8,383 nucleotides of DNA from Acidimicrobiia bacterium (GTDB taxonomy: Bacteria > Actinomycetota > Acidimicrobiia > UBA5794 > UBA11373): the NCBI GenBank assembly GCA_025456165.1, contig JALOLI010000035.1, positions 1 to 8,383 of the forward strand, written 5' to 3'. The notes under the pieces were generated by a model that had not been told where the DNA came from, searched no databases, and saw only the letters and a list, made by a program, of their open reading frames with translations. This document shows, piece by piece, positions 1 to 6,350 of the stretch (position 1 is the first letter of the stretch; each line of letters opens with the position of its first letter). The position numbers were made by a program, and so were the translations under genes.

Positions 1-366
1 CTCCACCACCCGGGGCAGGCGGTGGATCTCGTCGATGAACATCACGTCGCCCCGCTCCAGGTTCGAGAGGATGGCCGCCAGGTCCCCGGCCCGCTCCAGA
101 GCCGGGCCGGCCGTCGCCCGGAACTGGGCTCCCATCTCCCCGGCCACGATCGCCGCCATTGTGGTCTTGCCCAGGACGGGCGGCCCCGAGAAAAGGAGAT
201 GGTCCACCGGCTCCCCCCGCCCCGCCGCCGCCTCGATGAGGATGGCCAGGCGCTCCTTTAGTTCCTCCTGCCCCACGAACTCCGCCATGCGCCGGGGCCG
301 CAGGCCGGCCTCGAAGGCCGCCTCTTCGGGCTGCAGCGCCCCGGAGAGCAGGCCCTCGTCCCTCAT
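1..366 (-). CDS. ruvB: Holliday junction branch migration ATPase RuvB (N-terminal 122 residues, cut by window edge)
   Basis: RuvB is the AAA+ motor that, loaded by RuvA, pumps DNA through Holliday junctions in recombinational repair. The visible 122 residues are about a third of the usual length of roughly 340; the rest lies beyond position 1. Family landmarks are present in order: [12 protein letters not shown] (residues 22-33), a Walker A segment GPPVLGKTT (61-69), the GPALER stretch (88-92 onward), and Walker [11 protein letters not shown] (108-117). The ATG at 366 overlaps the ruvA stop in an ATGA, with a purine-rich GGGGAAG just upstream, so translation is probably coupled to ruvA. The fourth P-loop residue is Val64 (codon GTC at 175-177), where RuvB normally has Gly; see findings. 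Family identity is certain, and only the C-terminus is unseen. Confidence 0.96.
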   Translation of the reverse strand, partial: MRDEGLLSGALQPEEAAFEAGLRPRRMAEFVGQEELKERLAILIEAAAGRGEPVDHLLFSGPPVLGKTTMAAIVAGEMGAQFRATAGPALERAGDLAAILSNLERGDVMFIDEIHRLPRVVE

Positions 367-935
367 CGCTTCCCCAGGCGCTGCAGGGCGGAGCGCAGCA
401 GGGCCTCTACCTCGCCGTCGGCAGGCAGCCCCTCGAGGGCCTGGCGGATCTCTGCCGGCTGGTAGCCGAGGCCTTCGAGGGCGCCGCGCACCTCGGCCAG
501 GCTGCCGGCGCCGGGGACTTCCTGCAGGTCGGGCATCTCGAAGCGGGCCCGCAAGTCCACGATCAATCGTTGGGCGGTGCGCTTGCCTACCCCCGGCACC
601 AGGGTCAGGGTGTCGGCATCGGCGCCGGCGATGGCCCGGCGCAGTTCGGCGGGGCGCAGGGCGCCGAGGATCGCCAGCGCCAGCCGCGGGCCCACCCCGG
701 TCGCTCCCAGGAGAACCCGGAACACGTCGCGCTCCTCAGCGGTGGGGAAGCCGAAGAGGGCCACCCCATCCTCCCGCAGGTGGAGGTGGGTGTGCAGCAC
801 GGCGGTCTGCCCGACCCCGGGCAGGTCGGCCAGGGCCCGGGGGGTCAGGGCCAGTTCGAAACCCACCCCGCCGGCCTCCAGCAGCAGCCCGTCGGGGCCC
901 TTGGCCGCCACCGTGCCCCGCAGGCGGCCGATCAT
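363..935 (-). CDS. ruvA: Holliday junction branch migration protein RuvA
   Basis: RuvA (190 aa, normal length) is the tetrameric DNA-binding subunit that holds the four-way junction flat and loads RuvB. The N-terminal OB-fold domain (about residues 1-63) starts MIGRLRG and contains the acidic pin residues Glu55-Asp56 in [11 protein letters not shown], which in E. coli RuvA separate the DNA strands. Two helix-hairpin-helix motifs follow: [11 protein letters not shown] (77-87) and [15 protein letters not shown] (114-128). A short linker leads to the C-terminal domain III (about 142-190), which binds RuvB; it contains [16 protein letters not shown]. The ATG at 935 overlaps the ruvC stop by 4 bases (ATGA), with GGGAG seven bases upstream. 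The gene sits between ruvC and ruvB and presumably shares their promoter and SOS control. Confidence 0.97.
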   Translation of the reverse strand: MIGRLRGTVAAKGPDGLLLEAGGVGFELALTPRALADLPGVGQTAVLHTHLHLREDGVALFGFPTAEERDVFRVLLGATGVGPRLALAILGALRPAELRRAIAGADADTLTLVPGVGKRTAQRLIVDLRARFEMPDLQEVPGAGSLAEVRGALEGLGYQPAEIRQALEGLPADGEVEALLRSALQRLGKR

Positions 936-1432
936 CGCCCGGCTCCCGCAGTGGCCCGCCGCAGCCCGGCGGACTGGAGGTGGCAGATGGCCACCGCCAG
1001 CGCGTCGGCGGCATCGGCCGGGCGCGGGGCCGCGGTCAGGCCCAGCCGCCGCGCCACCAGGGCCTGCACCCGGTCCTTGGCGGCATCGCCGCTGCCGGTG
1101 ACCGCCATCTTCACCGCCGAGGGCGTGTACTCGAACACGGGCACCTGCGCCCGGGCGGCGGCGAGGAGCGCTACCCCGACCGCCCGCCCCACCGCGGTGG
1201 CCGTCTGCAGGTTGCGGTTGACGAAGACCTGCTCCAGCGCCATCTCGTCGGGGTGGTACTGGGCCAGCAGCGCCTCGAGGTCCGCGAAGAGCTCCGCCAG
1301 CCGCGGGGCGTCGGGGAGCGATGGAGCGGTGCGAATGGCCCCGGCGGCGACGGCGCGGAGTCGAACACCCTCGGAGGCCACCAGGCCGTACCCGGTGGTG
1401 CTGAGGCCGGGATCGATGCCGAGCACAAACAT
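932..1432 (-). CDS. ruvC: Crossover junction endodeoxyribonuclease RuvC
   Basis: RuvC (166 aa) is the dimeric nuclease that cuts Holliday junctions symmetrically in the RuvABC resolvasome. Its RNase H-like acidic residues are all visible: Asp7 in GIDPGLSTTGYG, Glu67 in MALEQVFVNRN, and Asp140 and Asp143 in RPADAADALAVAICH. The basic segment YTPSAVKMAVTGSGDAAKD (102-120) is also typical. The start is ATG 1432 (MFVLGIDPG), matching the usual N-terminus. No Shine-Dalgarno sequence precedes it, but a -10-like TAACCT lies nine bases upstream, suggesting a leaderless or nearly leaderless mRNA. A LexA box overlaps the start codon. The gene lies 68 bp downstream of yebC and overlaps ruvA by 4 bases, making it the first gene of a ruvCAB unit. 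Confidence 0.97.
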   Translation of the reverse strand: MFVLGIDPGLSTTGYGLVASEGVRLRAVAAGAIRTAPSLPDAPRLAELFADLEALLAQYHPDEMALEQVFVNRNLQTATAVGRAVGVALLAAARAQVPVFEYTPSAVKMAVTGSGDAAKDRVQALVARRLGLTAAPRPADAADALAVAICHLQSAGLRRATAGAGR

Positions 1433-1439
1433 GTGTTCG
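1426..1439 (-). promoter_or_regulatory. LexA (SOS) operator overlapping the ruvC start codon
   Basis: Reading the minus strand, the sequence is CGAACACATGTTTG. This matches at every position the Gram-positive and actinobacterial LexA box as I know it, CGAAC-R-N-R-Y-GTTYG, and is an imperfect inverted repeat of CGAAC and GTTTG around ACAT. It lies immediately downstream of a -10-like TAACCT and covers the ruvC ATG, where a bound repressor would block RNA polymerase. The ruvCAB genes are known SOS-regulated genes in several bacteria, including mycobacteria, so the placement is what the family predicts. The match is seen directly; binding is inferred. Confidence 0.72.
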
Positions 1440-1441
1440 CC

Positions 1442-1447
1442 AGGTTA
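1442..1447 (-). promoter_or_regulatory. Putative -10 element of the ruvCAB promoter
   Basis: The hexamer TAACCT (fits TANNNT) ends nine bases before the ruvC ATG. A transcript starting 7-10 bases downstream would begin within two bases of, or at, the ATG, consistent with the absence of a Shine-Dalgarno sequence and with leaderless transcription being common in actinobacteria. I see no good -35 hexamer at 17-19 bp spacing. A 10-bp perfect palindrome (GCCTGCAGGC, 1450-1459) lies just upstream. Confidence 0.4.
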
Positions 1448-1500
1448 GAGCCTGCAGGCGACAGGCATCGGCATGGTCACGGCTCGCCGCCGGGGCGTCG

Positions 1501-2241
1501 TCACCCGGCTACCGCCGCCATCACCTCGTCGCTGATGTCGAAGTTGCCGTACACCGTCTGCACGTCGTCGAGCTCTTCGAGCAGGTCCACCAGCCGCAGC
1601 ACCTTGCGGGCCGCTTCCTCGCCGAGCGACAGCAGGGTGCTGGGGATGAAGGTGACCTCACCGGACTCCACCGTCACCCCGCCCTCTTCCAGGGCCCGGC
1701 GCACCCGCATCAGGTCGGCAGGAGCGGTGATGATCTCCCACTGCCCACCCGACGCGCGCACGTCCTCGGCGCCGGCGTCGAGGGCGGCCAGCATCACCGC
1801 ATCCTCCTCGCCCGCCGCCAGCAGGTAGCCCTTCTTGTGGAATTGGTAGGCGACCGATCCCGGCTCGCCCAGGCTGCCCCCGTGGCGGGAGAAGGTGGAG
1901 CGCACGTCGCTCGCCGCCCGGTTGCGGTTGTCGGTGAGCACCTGCACATACAGGGCCACCCCGCCCGGGGCGTAGCCCTCGTACCAGATCTCCTCGTAGT
2001 TGGCCCCGCCGTCGTCTCCCGAGCCGCGTCTGACGGCGCGCTCGATGTTGTCGTTTGGTACCGAACTGGCCTTGGCCTTCTCGATGGCCTGGGCCAGGGC
2101 GGCGTTGCCGGCCGGATCCCCGCCCCCCTGCCGGGCGGCTACCTCGACCGCCCGGGCCAGCTTGGCGAACAGCTGGCCGCGCCGAATGTCCTTGGCGCCC
2201 TTCTTGTGTTTGATCGTCGCCCACTTGGAATGACCAGACAT
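1501..2241 (-). CDS. yebC: YebC/PmpR (TACO1) family translation factor / regulator
   Basis: This is a 246-residue member of the universal YebC/TACO1 family. Members were first annotated as DNA-binding transcriptional regulators (PmpR); more recent work places YebC and mitochondrial TACO1 at the ribosome, relieving stalling on proline-rich stretches. Family signatures: N-terminal MSGHSKWATIKHKKGAKD (1-18), VPNDNIERAVRRGSG (61-75), YEGYAPGGVALYV (87-99), LTDNRNRAASDVRSTFSRHGG (102-122) and the C-terminal DDVQTVYGNFD (near 225-235). The conserved MSGHSKW start fixes the ATG at 2241 over an in-frame GTG three bases earlier. GGGAG (2247-2251) stands five bases upstream as a good Shine-Dalgarno. 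The start shares one base with the pdxT stop (TGATG), implying coupling to the PLP synthase genes. YebC next to ruvC is a very widespread arrangement. Confidence 0.96.
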   Translation of the reverse strand: MSGHSKWATIKHKKGAKDIRRGQLFAKLARAVEVAARQGGGDPAGNAALAQAIEKAKASSVPNDNIERAVRRGSGDDGGANYEEIWYEGYAPGGVALYVQVLTDNRNRAASDVRSTFSRHGGSLGEPGSVAYQFHKKGYLLAAGEEDAVMLAALDAGAEDVRASGGQWEIITAPADLMRVRRALEEGGVTVESGEVTFIPSTLLSLGEEAARKVLRLVDLLEELDDVQTVYGNFDISDEVMAAVAG

Positions 2242-2813
2242 CACCGCTCCCGTGCCGTCTCGAGCACAAGTGTATGTAGGCGCGAGTCGCCCGTGAGCTC
2301 CGGGTGGAACGAAGTGCCCAGGATCCTTCCCTGGCGGACCACCACGGGGTGCCCGTCGACTGCCGCCAGGACCTCGACGCCGGGCCCGCAGCGGCGCACC
2401 CAGGGAGCCCGGATGAACACGGCCCGCATGACTCCCGGCAGCCCGGCGACCTCGAGGTCGGTTTCGAAGGAGTCCACCTGGCGCCCGAAGGCATTGCGCT
2501 CCACCACCACGTCGAGCACTCCGAGCTGCGGCTGCGGGCGCGGCCCGGTGGTAGCCGAGGCCAGGAGGATCATCCCGGCGCAGGTGCCCAGGGTGGGCAG
2601 GCCCCCGGCGATCGCGGCGCGCAGCGGGCCCATGAGGCCGAAGCGCTCGGCCAGCACCCCCATGGTGGTGGACTCACCACCGGGGATGACCAGTGCCTCC
2701 AGACCGTCCAGATCGGCGGGGGTGCGCACCAGCACCGGCTCGGCGCCGGCGGCAGCCAGCGCCGCGGCGTGCTCGCGGAAGTCGCCCTGGAGGGCCAGGA
2801 CCCCGGCCCGCAC
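2241..2813 (-). CDS. pdxT: Pyridoxal 5'-phosphate synthase glutaminase subunit PdxT
   Basis: PdxT hydrolyses glutamine and channels ammonia to PdxS in the DXP-independent vitamin B6 pathway. This is a class I glutaminase of 190 aa from the start chosen here. The triad is visible: Cys78 in LGTCAGMILLA, His170 and Glu172 in SFHPELTGD. Other family stretches are GVLALQGDFREH (4-15), LVIPGGESTTMG (41-52), RNAFGRQVDSFE (106-117) and VFIRAPWV (132-139). Start choice is uncertain. GTG 2813 has GAGGG five bases upstream and gives MRAGVLALQG, close to the usual N-terminus. An earlier GTG at 2825 overlaps the pdxS stop as GTGA and adds four residues (MRAT), but lacks a clear Shine-Dalgarno. Either way the gene is directly coupled to pdxS, and its stop is shared with the yebC start. 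Confidence 0.95.
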   Translation of the reverse strand: MRAGVLALQGDFREHAAALAAAGAEPVLVRTPADLDGLEALVIPGGESTTMGVLAERFGLMGPLRAAIAGGLPTLGTCAGMILLASATTGPRPQPQLGVLDVVVERNAFGRQVDSFETDLEVAGLPGVMRAVFIRAPWVRRCGPGVEVLAAVDGHPVVVRQGRILGTSFHPELTGDSRLHTLVLETARER

Positions 2814-2821
2814 CGTCGCCC

Positions 2822-3703
2822 TCACCGGCCCCGACCGGCCAGAAGGTCCTCCGGCGGGATCTTGCCGATCTCCAGCCCGGCCATAGGGGTGCCCAGGCCG
2901 TGCGACACCCGGGCCAGGACGGCAGCGTCCTGGTAGTAGGTGGTCGCCGCCACGATGGCCGCCGCCCGGGGCGCCGGGTCGTCGCTCTTGAAGATCCCCG
3001 ACCCCACGAACACCCCGTCGCAGCCCAGCTGCATCATCAAGGCGGCGTCTGCCGGGGTGGCGATGCCCCCGGCGGCGAAGTTGACCACCGGGAGGCGGCC
3101 GCTTTCGGCGACTTCCCGCACCAGCTCCAGAGGGGCGCGCAGATCCCGCGCCGCCGCCATCAACTGGTCGCCACCCAGCGTCTGCAAGCGGCGGATCTCG
3201 TTGACCATCGCCCGCATGTGGCGCACCGCCTCGACGACGTTCCCCGTCCCCGCCTCCCCCTTGGTGCGGATCATCGCCGCCCCCTCGCCGATGCGACGCA
3301 GGGCCTCGCCCAGGTCGCGGGCGCCGCAGACGAAGGGGACGGTGAACTGCCACTTGTCGATGTGGTTCTCCTCGTCGGCCGGGGTGAGCACCTCGCTCTC
3401 GTCGATGTAGTCGACGCCCAGCGCCTGCAGGATCTGGGCCTCGACGAAGTGCCCGATTCGAGCCTTGGCCATGACGGGAATGGACACGGTGGCCTGGATC
3501 GCTTCGATCCGGGCGGTGTCCGCCATCCGGGCGACCCCGCCCTCGCGCCGGATGTCGGCCGGCACCCGCTCCAGCGCCATGACGGCCACCGCCCCGGCAT
3601 CCTCGGCGATCTTCGCCTGCTCGGCAGTGGTGACGTCCATGATGACGCCACCCTTGAGCATTTCGGCGAGGCCTCGCTTGACGCGACCGGTGCCCTGCTC
3701 CAC
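2822..3703 (-). CDS. pdxS: Pyridoxal 5'-phosphate synthase lyase subunit PdxS
   Basis: PdxS forms the (beta/alpha)8 barrel dodecamer that makes pyridoxal 5'-phosphate from ribose 5-phosphate, glyceraldehyde 3-phosphate and ammonia supplied by PdxT. It is 293 aa, normal for the family. Key residues are Asp23 in KGGVIMDV, Lys80 in [16 protein letters not shown] (the first Schiff-base lysine), and Lys148 in [12 protein letters not shown] (the second). The phosphate-binding loop [16 protein letters not shown] and the segment [11 protein letters not shown] are also present. The start is GTG 3703, giving [16 protein letters not shown]. It is preceded at five-base spacing by a strong AAGGAG (3709-3714). 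The open frame continues upstream, but that part lies within the mannosyltransferase gene and is a shadow. A 62-bp gap with a promoter-like element separates it from the lipid genes. Confidence 0.97.
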   Translation of the reverse strand: MEQGTGRVKRGLAEMLKGGVIMDVTTAEQAKIAEDAGAVAVMALERVPADIRREGGVARMADTARIEAIQATVSIPVMAKARIGHFVEAQILQALGVDYIDESEVLTPADEENHIDKWQFTVPFVCGARDLGEALRRIGEGAAMIRTKGEAGTGNVVEAVRHMRAMVNEIRRLQTLGGDQLMAAARDLRAPLELVREVAESGRLPVVNFAAGGIATPADAALMMQLGCDGVFVGSGIFKSDDPAPRAAAIVAATTYYQDAAVLARVSHGLGTPMAGLEIGKIPPEDLLAGRGR

Positions 3704-3708
3704 CTCGA

Positions 3709-3714
3709 CTCCTT
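3709..3714 (-). promoter_or_regulatory. Ribosome binding site that fixes the pdxS GTG start
   Basis: AAGGAG on the minus strand, five bases before GTG 3703. It decides the start of pdxS, because the reading frame is open far upstream. It is directly preceded by a run of seven C (minus strand). Confidence 0.8.
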
Positions 3715-3730
3715 GGGGGGGTATGGCAGG

Positions 3731-3736
3731 AGTGTA
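3731..3736 (-). promoter_or_regulatory. Putative -10 element of a pdxS promoter
   Basis: TACACT on the minus strand fits the actinobacterial TANANT -10 consensus. A start about seven bases downstream would fall near 3724 and give a leader of some 20 bases containing the AAGGAG site. No clear -35 is seen. The identical hexamer occurs upstream of the divergent EF-G2 gene. This would allow the PLP genes to be transcribed independently of the lipid genes upstream. Confidence 0.38.
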
Positions 3737-3765
3737 CCGCCGCGGCGAGCCTGTTCCCCGGGGGA

Positions 3766-4806
3766 TCAGCCGCGGGCGAGGGCGTCCCGGTAGGCCTCCA
3801 GGTAGCCGTCGAGAACGGCTCCCCGGTCGAAGCGCAGGACCTGGTGCCGGCCCATGCCGGCGAGGCGGGCCGCCTCGCCCTCGTCGGAGAGCACCTCGGT
3901 CAGCGCCCGGCTCAATCTCGCGGCATCCCCGGGAGGCACCAGCCGCGCCGCCTCCCCGGCCACGTGGCGGAAGGCCGGGAGGTCGCTGGCCACCACGGCG
4001 CATCCAGATGCCAGCCCCTCGGCCACGATGAGCCCAAAGCTCTCTCCTCCCAGGTTGGGGGCGCAGAGCACCGTCGCCTCCCCCAGTTCGCGGATCTTGG
4101 CGGCCTCATCCACCCGGCCCAGGAAGGACACTCCCCCCGGCCCCGAAGCCCTCTCGGCCCCGAGCACCCGCAGTTCGGCGCCGGGCACCGCGGCGGCCAC
4201 CAGCGGCCAGGCCTGCAGGAGCACATCGAGCCCCTTGCGGGGGTCGTCGCGGCCGAGGAACACCACCCGCCGCGGCACCCGGACGGCCCCGGGTCGATAG
4301 CGGCCGGTGTCGAGCCCGTTGGGGACGAGGCGCACGGTGGTGAAGGCCTCCACCCCGGCGGCGGCCACCGGGCTCACCGCCGTGGCCACCGCCACCCGCC
4401 GCATGAGCCGCCGCAGCAGCGGCGCCGTCCCCCGGTAGAAACGGCGGGCGACCGCGCCCGGGTCGGCGTGGAAAGTGGCGACGCGAGGGGCTCCTCCGGC
4501 CAGGAGCGCCGCCGGCCCCGCCATGGGCACGAGCGGCTCGTGCACGTGCACCACATCGGCTCCGGCCACCGCCTCCCGCACCCGGCGGAAGGCTCCCGGG
4601 TGGAAGGTGATGGGGGCACGCGAGCGGTTGGCCGGCACCGCCACTACCGGCCCCAGGTGACGGGTGCCGATGGGGCCTCCGGTGCCCGGGGCCACCGCCC
4701 AGGCCTCGTGGCCTGCTTCCTGCAGCCACTCCACGAGCGACACGACCTGGCCCTGCACGCCGCCGACCGCGCCCAGGTCGTAGGGGCAGACCAGAGCGAC
4801 CTTCAT
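3766..4806 (-). CDS. pimA: PimA-like GT4 glycosyltransferase (phosphatidylinositol mannosyltransferase)
   Basis: This is a 346-residue GT4-family GT-B glycosyltransferase. By motif and context it is the PimA type, which transfers mannose from GDP-mannose to position 2 of the inositol ring of phosphatidylinositol on the inner face of the membrane. Seen in order: [21 protein letters not shown] (1-21, Rossmann loop with GGV), VVHVHEP (85-91), TFHAD (111-115, His113 in the position of PimA His118), VPNGLD (161-166), [14 protein letters not shown] (184-197, with the Arg/Lys that contact the nucleotide-sugar phosphates) and the EX7E motif [16 protein letters not shown] (Glu255, Glu263). ATG 4806 overlaps the acyltransferase stop (ATGA) and has GGGAGG (4811-4816) upstream. 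Sugar specificity cannot be proven from sequence, but the neighbouring PIP synthase and acyltransferase make PimA by far the likeliest. Confidence 0.85.
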   Translation of the reverse strand: MKVALVCPYDLGAVGGVQGQVVSLVEWLQEAGHEAWAVAPGTGGPIGTRHLGPVVAVPANRSRAPITFHPGAFRRVREAVAGADVVHVHEPLVPMAGPAALLAGGAPRVATFHADPGAVARRFYRGTAPLLRRLMRRVAVATAVSPVAAAGVEAFTTVRLVPNGLDTGRYRPGAVRVPRRVVFLGRDDPRKGLDVLLQAWPLVAAAVPGAELRVLGAERASGPGGVSFLGRVDEAAKIRELGEATVLCAPNLGGESFGLIVAEGLASGCAVVASDLPAFRHVAGEAARLVPPGDAARLSRALTEVLSDEGEAARLAGMGRHQVLRFDRGAVLDGYLEAYRDALARG

Positions 4807-5687
4807 CGCCCCTCCCGATCGGACGGCCACACCGGCTGCAACACGTGCCACTGCTCCGGCGCCCGGCGGATCATCTCCTCGAGCACCCCGGCGAGGCGCT
4901 GCGTGCCCTCCTGTACTCGCTCATCCAAGGAACCGGCGGCCGGCACGGCGAGCGGCGGGTGAATGTGGAACACGTGGCCGGCGCGGCGCCGGTGGTACAC
5001 CCCCACCGGGAGGATGATGGCGCCGGTGCGCAGGGCTAGGGTCAGCGGCCCGGCGGGCAGGGTGGTCTCCTCTCCGAACAAGGTCACCCGGATCCCCGTT
5101 CCCTTGAGGTCGCGGTCGAACATCAGGGCCAGGACACCCCCCTCTTCGAGCCGCTCGGCCAGCGTCTCGGTGACCCGGGCCCCCCGGCGCACCAGCACGA
5201 TGTCGATGTCCATGACCGCCCGCATATGCACGAACCAGCGCACCAGGCGTTCGTTCGCCAGGCCCTCGGCGGCGGCGAGCACCCGGGCGCCTTCGGCGGC
5301 CGCCTTGAGGCCGGCAGCCTCCCAGTTGCCCAGGTGGGCCACGGCCAGCACGATCCCGGGTGGAGCCGCGATGGCGGCGCGCAGGGTGTCGATGTTCTCG
5401 ATCTCGCAATCGGCGAGGATTCCCCTCCGCCGGCGGGGCCGGATCCAGAAGGTCTCGGCGTAGTACCGGCCGTAGTAGCCGAACACCCTCCGGGCAGCGC
5501 GCCGGGCGTCGATCTCCGGGCCCTGGATGCGCCGCTGGTGGCGCTCGGCCATGGCCAGGCCCGGCCGCGAGATGAACGACATCAGATAGCCGGCCCCGTA
5601 GCCCAGGCGGCGGACGACCGGCTCGGGCAGCAAGCCGGCCAGGCCCGCGAGGGCCCTGACCACCAGGTAGCCGAAGAGGCCGCTCAC
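4803..5687 (-). CDS. Phosphatidylinositol mannoside acyltransferase (LpxL/HtrB-like, PatA type)
   Basis: This is a 294-residue member of the LpxL/HtrB lysophospholipid acyltransferase-like family. Its place between PIP synthase and PimA matches mycobacterial Rv2611c (PatA), which moves a palmitoyl group from acyl-CoA to the mannose of PIM1/PIM2. The HX4E catalytic motif is His118-Glu123 in VAHLGNWEAAG. Other family features are VFGYYGRYYAETFW (68-81), ALMFDRDLKG and the final EQWHVLQPVWP, the usual C-terminal signature. The first 40 residues are hydrophobic and basic, consistent with membrane association. The start is GTG 5687, overlapping the upstream gene stop as GTGA. No strong Shine-Dalgarno is seen, so coupling is likely. 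The open frame extends upstream inside the synthase gene, but that extension is out of frame with a real gene and is rejected. Confidence 0.88.
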   Translation of the reverse strand: MSGLFGYLVVRALAGLAGLLPEPVVRRLGYGAGYLMSFISRPGLAMAERHQRRIQGPEIDARRAARRVFGYYGRYYAETFWIRPRRRRGILADCEIENIDTLRAAIAAPPGIVLAVAHLGNWEAAGLKAAAEGARVLAAAEGLANERLVRWFVHMRAVMDIDIVLVRRGARVTETLAERLEEGGVLALMFDRDLKGTGIRVTLFGEETTLPAGPLTLALRTGAIILPVGVYHRRRAGHVFHIHPPLAVPAAGSLDERVQEGTQRLAGVLEEMIRRAPEQWHVLQPVWPSDREGR

Positions 5688-6268
5688 GCTTTCAGCTGTA
5701 CCCAGGTGTTGTAGAAGCGCTGGACCACCGTCACCCAGGTGAGAACGGCCAGTATCCAAATCGTCGCCTCGAGTGTCTCGAGCCCGACGCCGGCGAGGCC
5801 CACCCCCCAGCAGAAGACCAGGATGCGCTCGGCCCGGCCCATGAGCCCGCCCTTGCCCTGCATCCCCTCCGCCTCCGCCCGGGCGCGGATCAGGGAGATG
5901 AGCAGCGACCCGCAGACCGCGATCAGGGAGAGCATCACGTACAGGGGCCGTCCCTTGTCGGCCAGGTAGAAGCCGAGGCCGGTCCACATCGCCACCTCGC
6001 CCATCCGGTCGGTAAGCGAGTCCAGGAAGGCCCCGCGCCGGCTGTCGGTGTGAGTGAGGCGGGCGAGGATCCCATCGAGCACGTCGAGGGTGGCCCCGAA
6101 CCCGGCGACCAGGGCGCCCCACGCCAGGTAGCCCAGGCCGATCAGCACCCCACCGGCCACGGCCATGGCCAGGCCGAGCAGGGTCACCCCGCTGGGAGTG
6201 AGCCCGGTTCGGGACAGCACCCGGGCAATGGGATCAAAGGCGCGGGAAACCCTCCGACGGGCCCTCAT
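5684..6268 (-). CDS. pgsA: CDP-alcohol phosphatidyltransferase, phosphatidylinositol-phosphate synthase type
   Basis: This is a 194-residue integral membrane enzyme of the CDP-alcohol phosphatidyltransferase family. The complete signature D-x2-D-G-x2-A-R-x8-G-x3-D-x3-D is present with metal and catalytic aspartates Asp62, Asp65, Asp83 and Asp87. Several hydrophobic helices are visible (about 28-46, 48-61, and three more in the C-terminal half). The segment IRARAEAEGMQGKGGLMGRAERI strongly resembles mycobacterial PgsA1 (Rv2612c), which condenses CDP-diacylglycerol with inositol 1-phosphate rather than glycerol phosphate. The following acyltransferase and PimA genes support that substrate. The ATG at 6268 (MRARRRVSRAFDP) is chosen; an in-frame GTG at 6277 adds three residues. 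Neither has a Shine-Dalgarno sequence. It is the first gene of the lipid block and divergent from the EF-G2 gene. Confidence 0.9.
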   Translation of the reverse strand: MRARRRVSRAFDPIARVLSRTGLTPSGVTLLGLAMAVAGGVLIGLGYLAWGALVAGFGATLDVLDGILARLTHTDSRRGAFLDSLTDRMGEVAMWTGLGFYLADKGRPLYVMLSLIAVCGSLLISLIRARAEAEGMQGKGGLMGRAERILVFCWGVGLAGVGLETLEATIWILAVLTWVTVVQRFYNTWVQLKA

Positions 6269-6287
6269 GTCGAGCACGGCGGTAACG

Positions 6288-6293
6288 AAAGTA
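6288..6293 (-). promoter_or_regulatory. Possible -10 element for the lipid operon
   Basis: TACTTT on the minus strand fits TANNNT and lies 19 bases before ATG 6268 and 10 bases before the alternative GTG 6277. A transcript starting near 6281 would have almost no leader, which fits the missing Shine-Dalgarno. No -35 is recognisable, so this is a weak call. Confidence 0.28.
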
Positions 6294-6324
6294 GCACACG
6301 GGGTGGCGGGCGGCTCCCGACAAC

Positions 6325-6330
6325 TACACT
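6325..6330 (+). promoter_or_regulatory. Putative -10 element of the EF-G2 gene promoter
   Basis: TACACT (TANANT type) lies only four bases before ATG 6334. Transcription starting the usual six to nine bases downstream would begin at about 6336-6339, that is, inside or after that ATG. This argues for the downstream TTG 6355 as the true start. No good -35 is visible. The same hexamer precedes pdxS. Confidence 0.42.
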
Positions 6331-6343
6331 CCCATGGCCCTGC

Positions 6344-6350
6344 AGGAGGT
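6344..6350 (+). promoter_or_regulatory. Strong Shine-Dalgarno supporting TTG 6355 as start of the EF-G2 gene
   Basis: AGGAGGT is a near-perfect anti-16S match with a five-base spacer (TTCAC, counted from the final GG at 6348-6349) to TTG 6355. It lies inside the reading frame if ATG 6334 is taken as the start, which is unusual and favours the TTG. Confidence 0.7.

Noticed and set aside
1450..1459. Perfect 10-bp palindrome GCCTGCAGGC upstream of ruvC as an operator
   Set aside because: It matches no regulator site that I recognise, and such GC palindromes arise by chance in this composition. It is noted only because it lies in the promoter gap.
35..1828. Long plus-strand open frame (597 codons) antisense to ruvB, ruvA, ruvC and yebC
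   Set aside because: Composition is Arg/Pro/Ser/Gly-rich with no domain, typical of the antisense frame of GC-rich genes. All four genes opposite it have clear family motifs.
2814..3353. Upstream extension of the pdxT frame through pdxS
   Set aside because: The extension is Gly/Arg/Pro-rich and out of frame within pdxS, whose motifs and both catalytic lysines are intact. PdxT homology starts at about 2813.
3755..3765. CCCCGGGG inverted repeat just after the pimA stop as a possible terminator
   Set aside because: It has no loop and no downstream T tract, and is too short for an intrinsic terminator. GC-rich palindromes of this size are common here.
3704..4003. Upstream extension of the pdxS frame into the mannosyltransferase gene
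   Set aside because: The added residues are low complexity and overlap PimA-like coding sequence. The AAGGAG before GTG 3703 sets the start.
5688..6122. Upstream extension of the acyltransferase frame into the PIP synthase gene
   Set aside because: The CDP-alcohol phosphatidyltransferase signature lies in the other frame here. Acyltransferase homology begins at GTG 5687.
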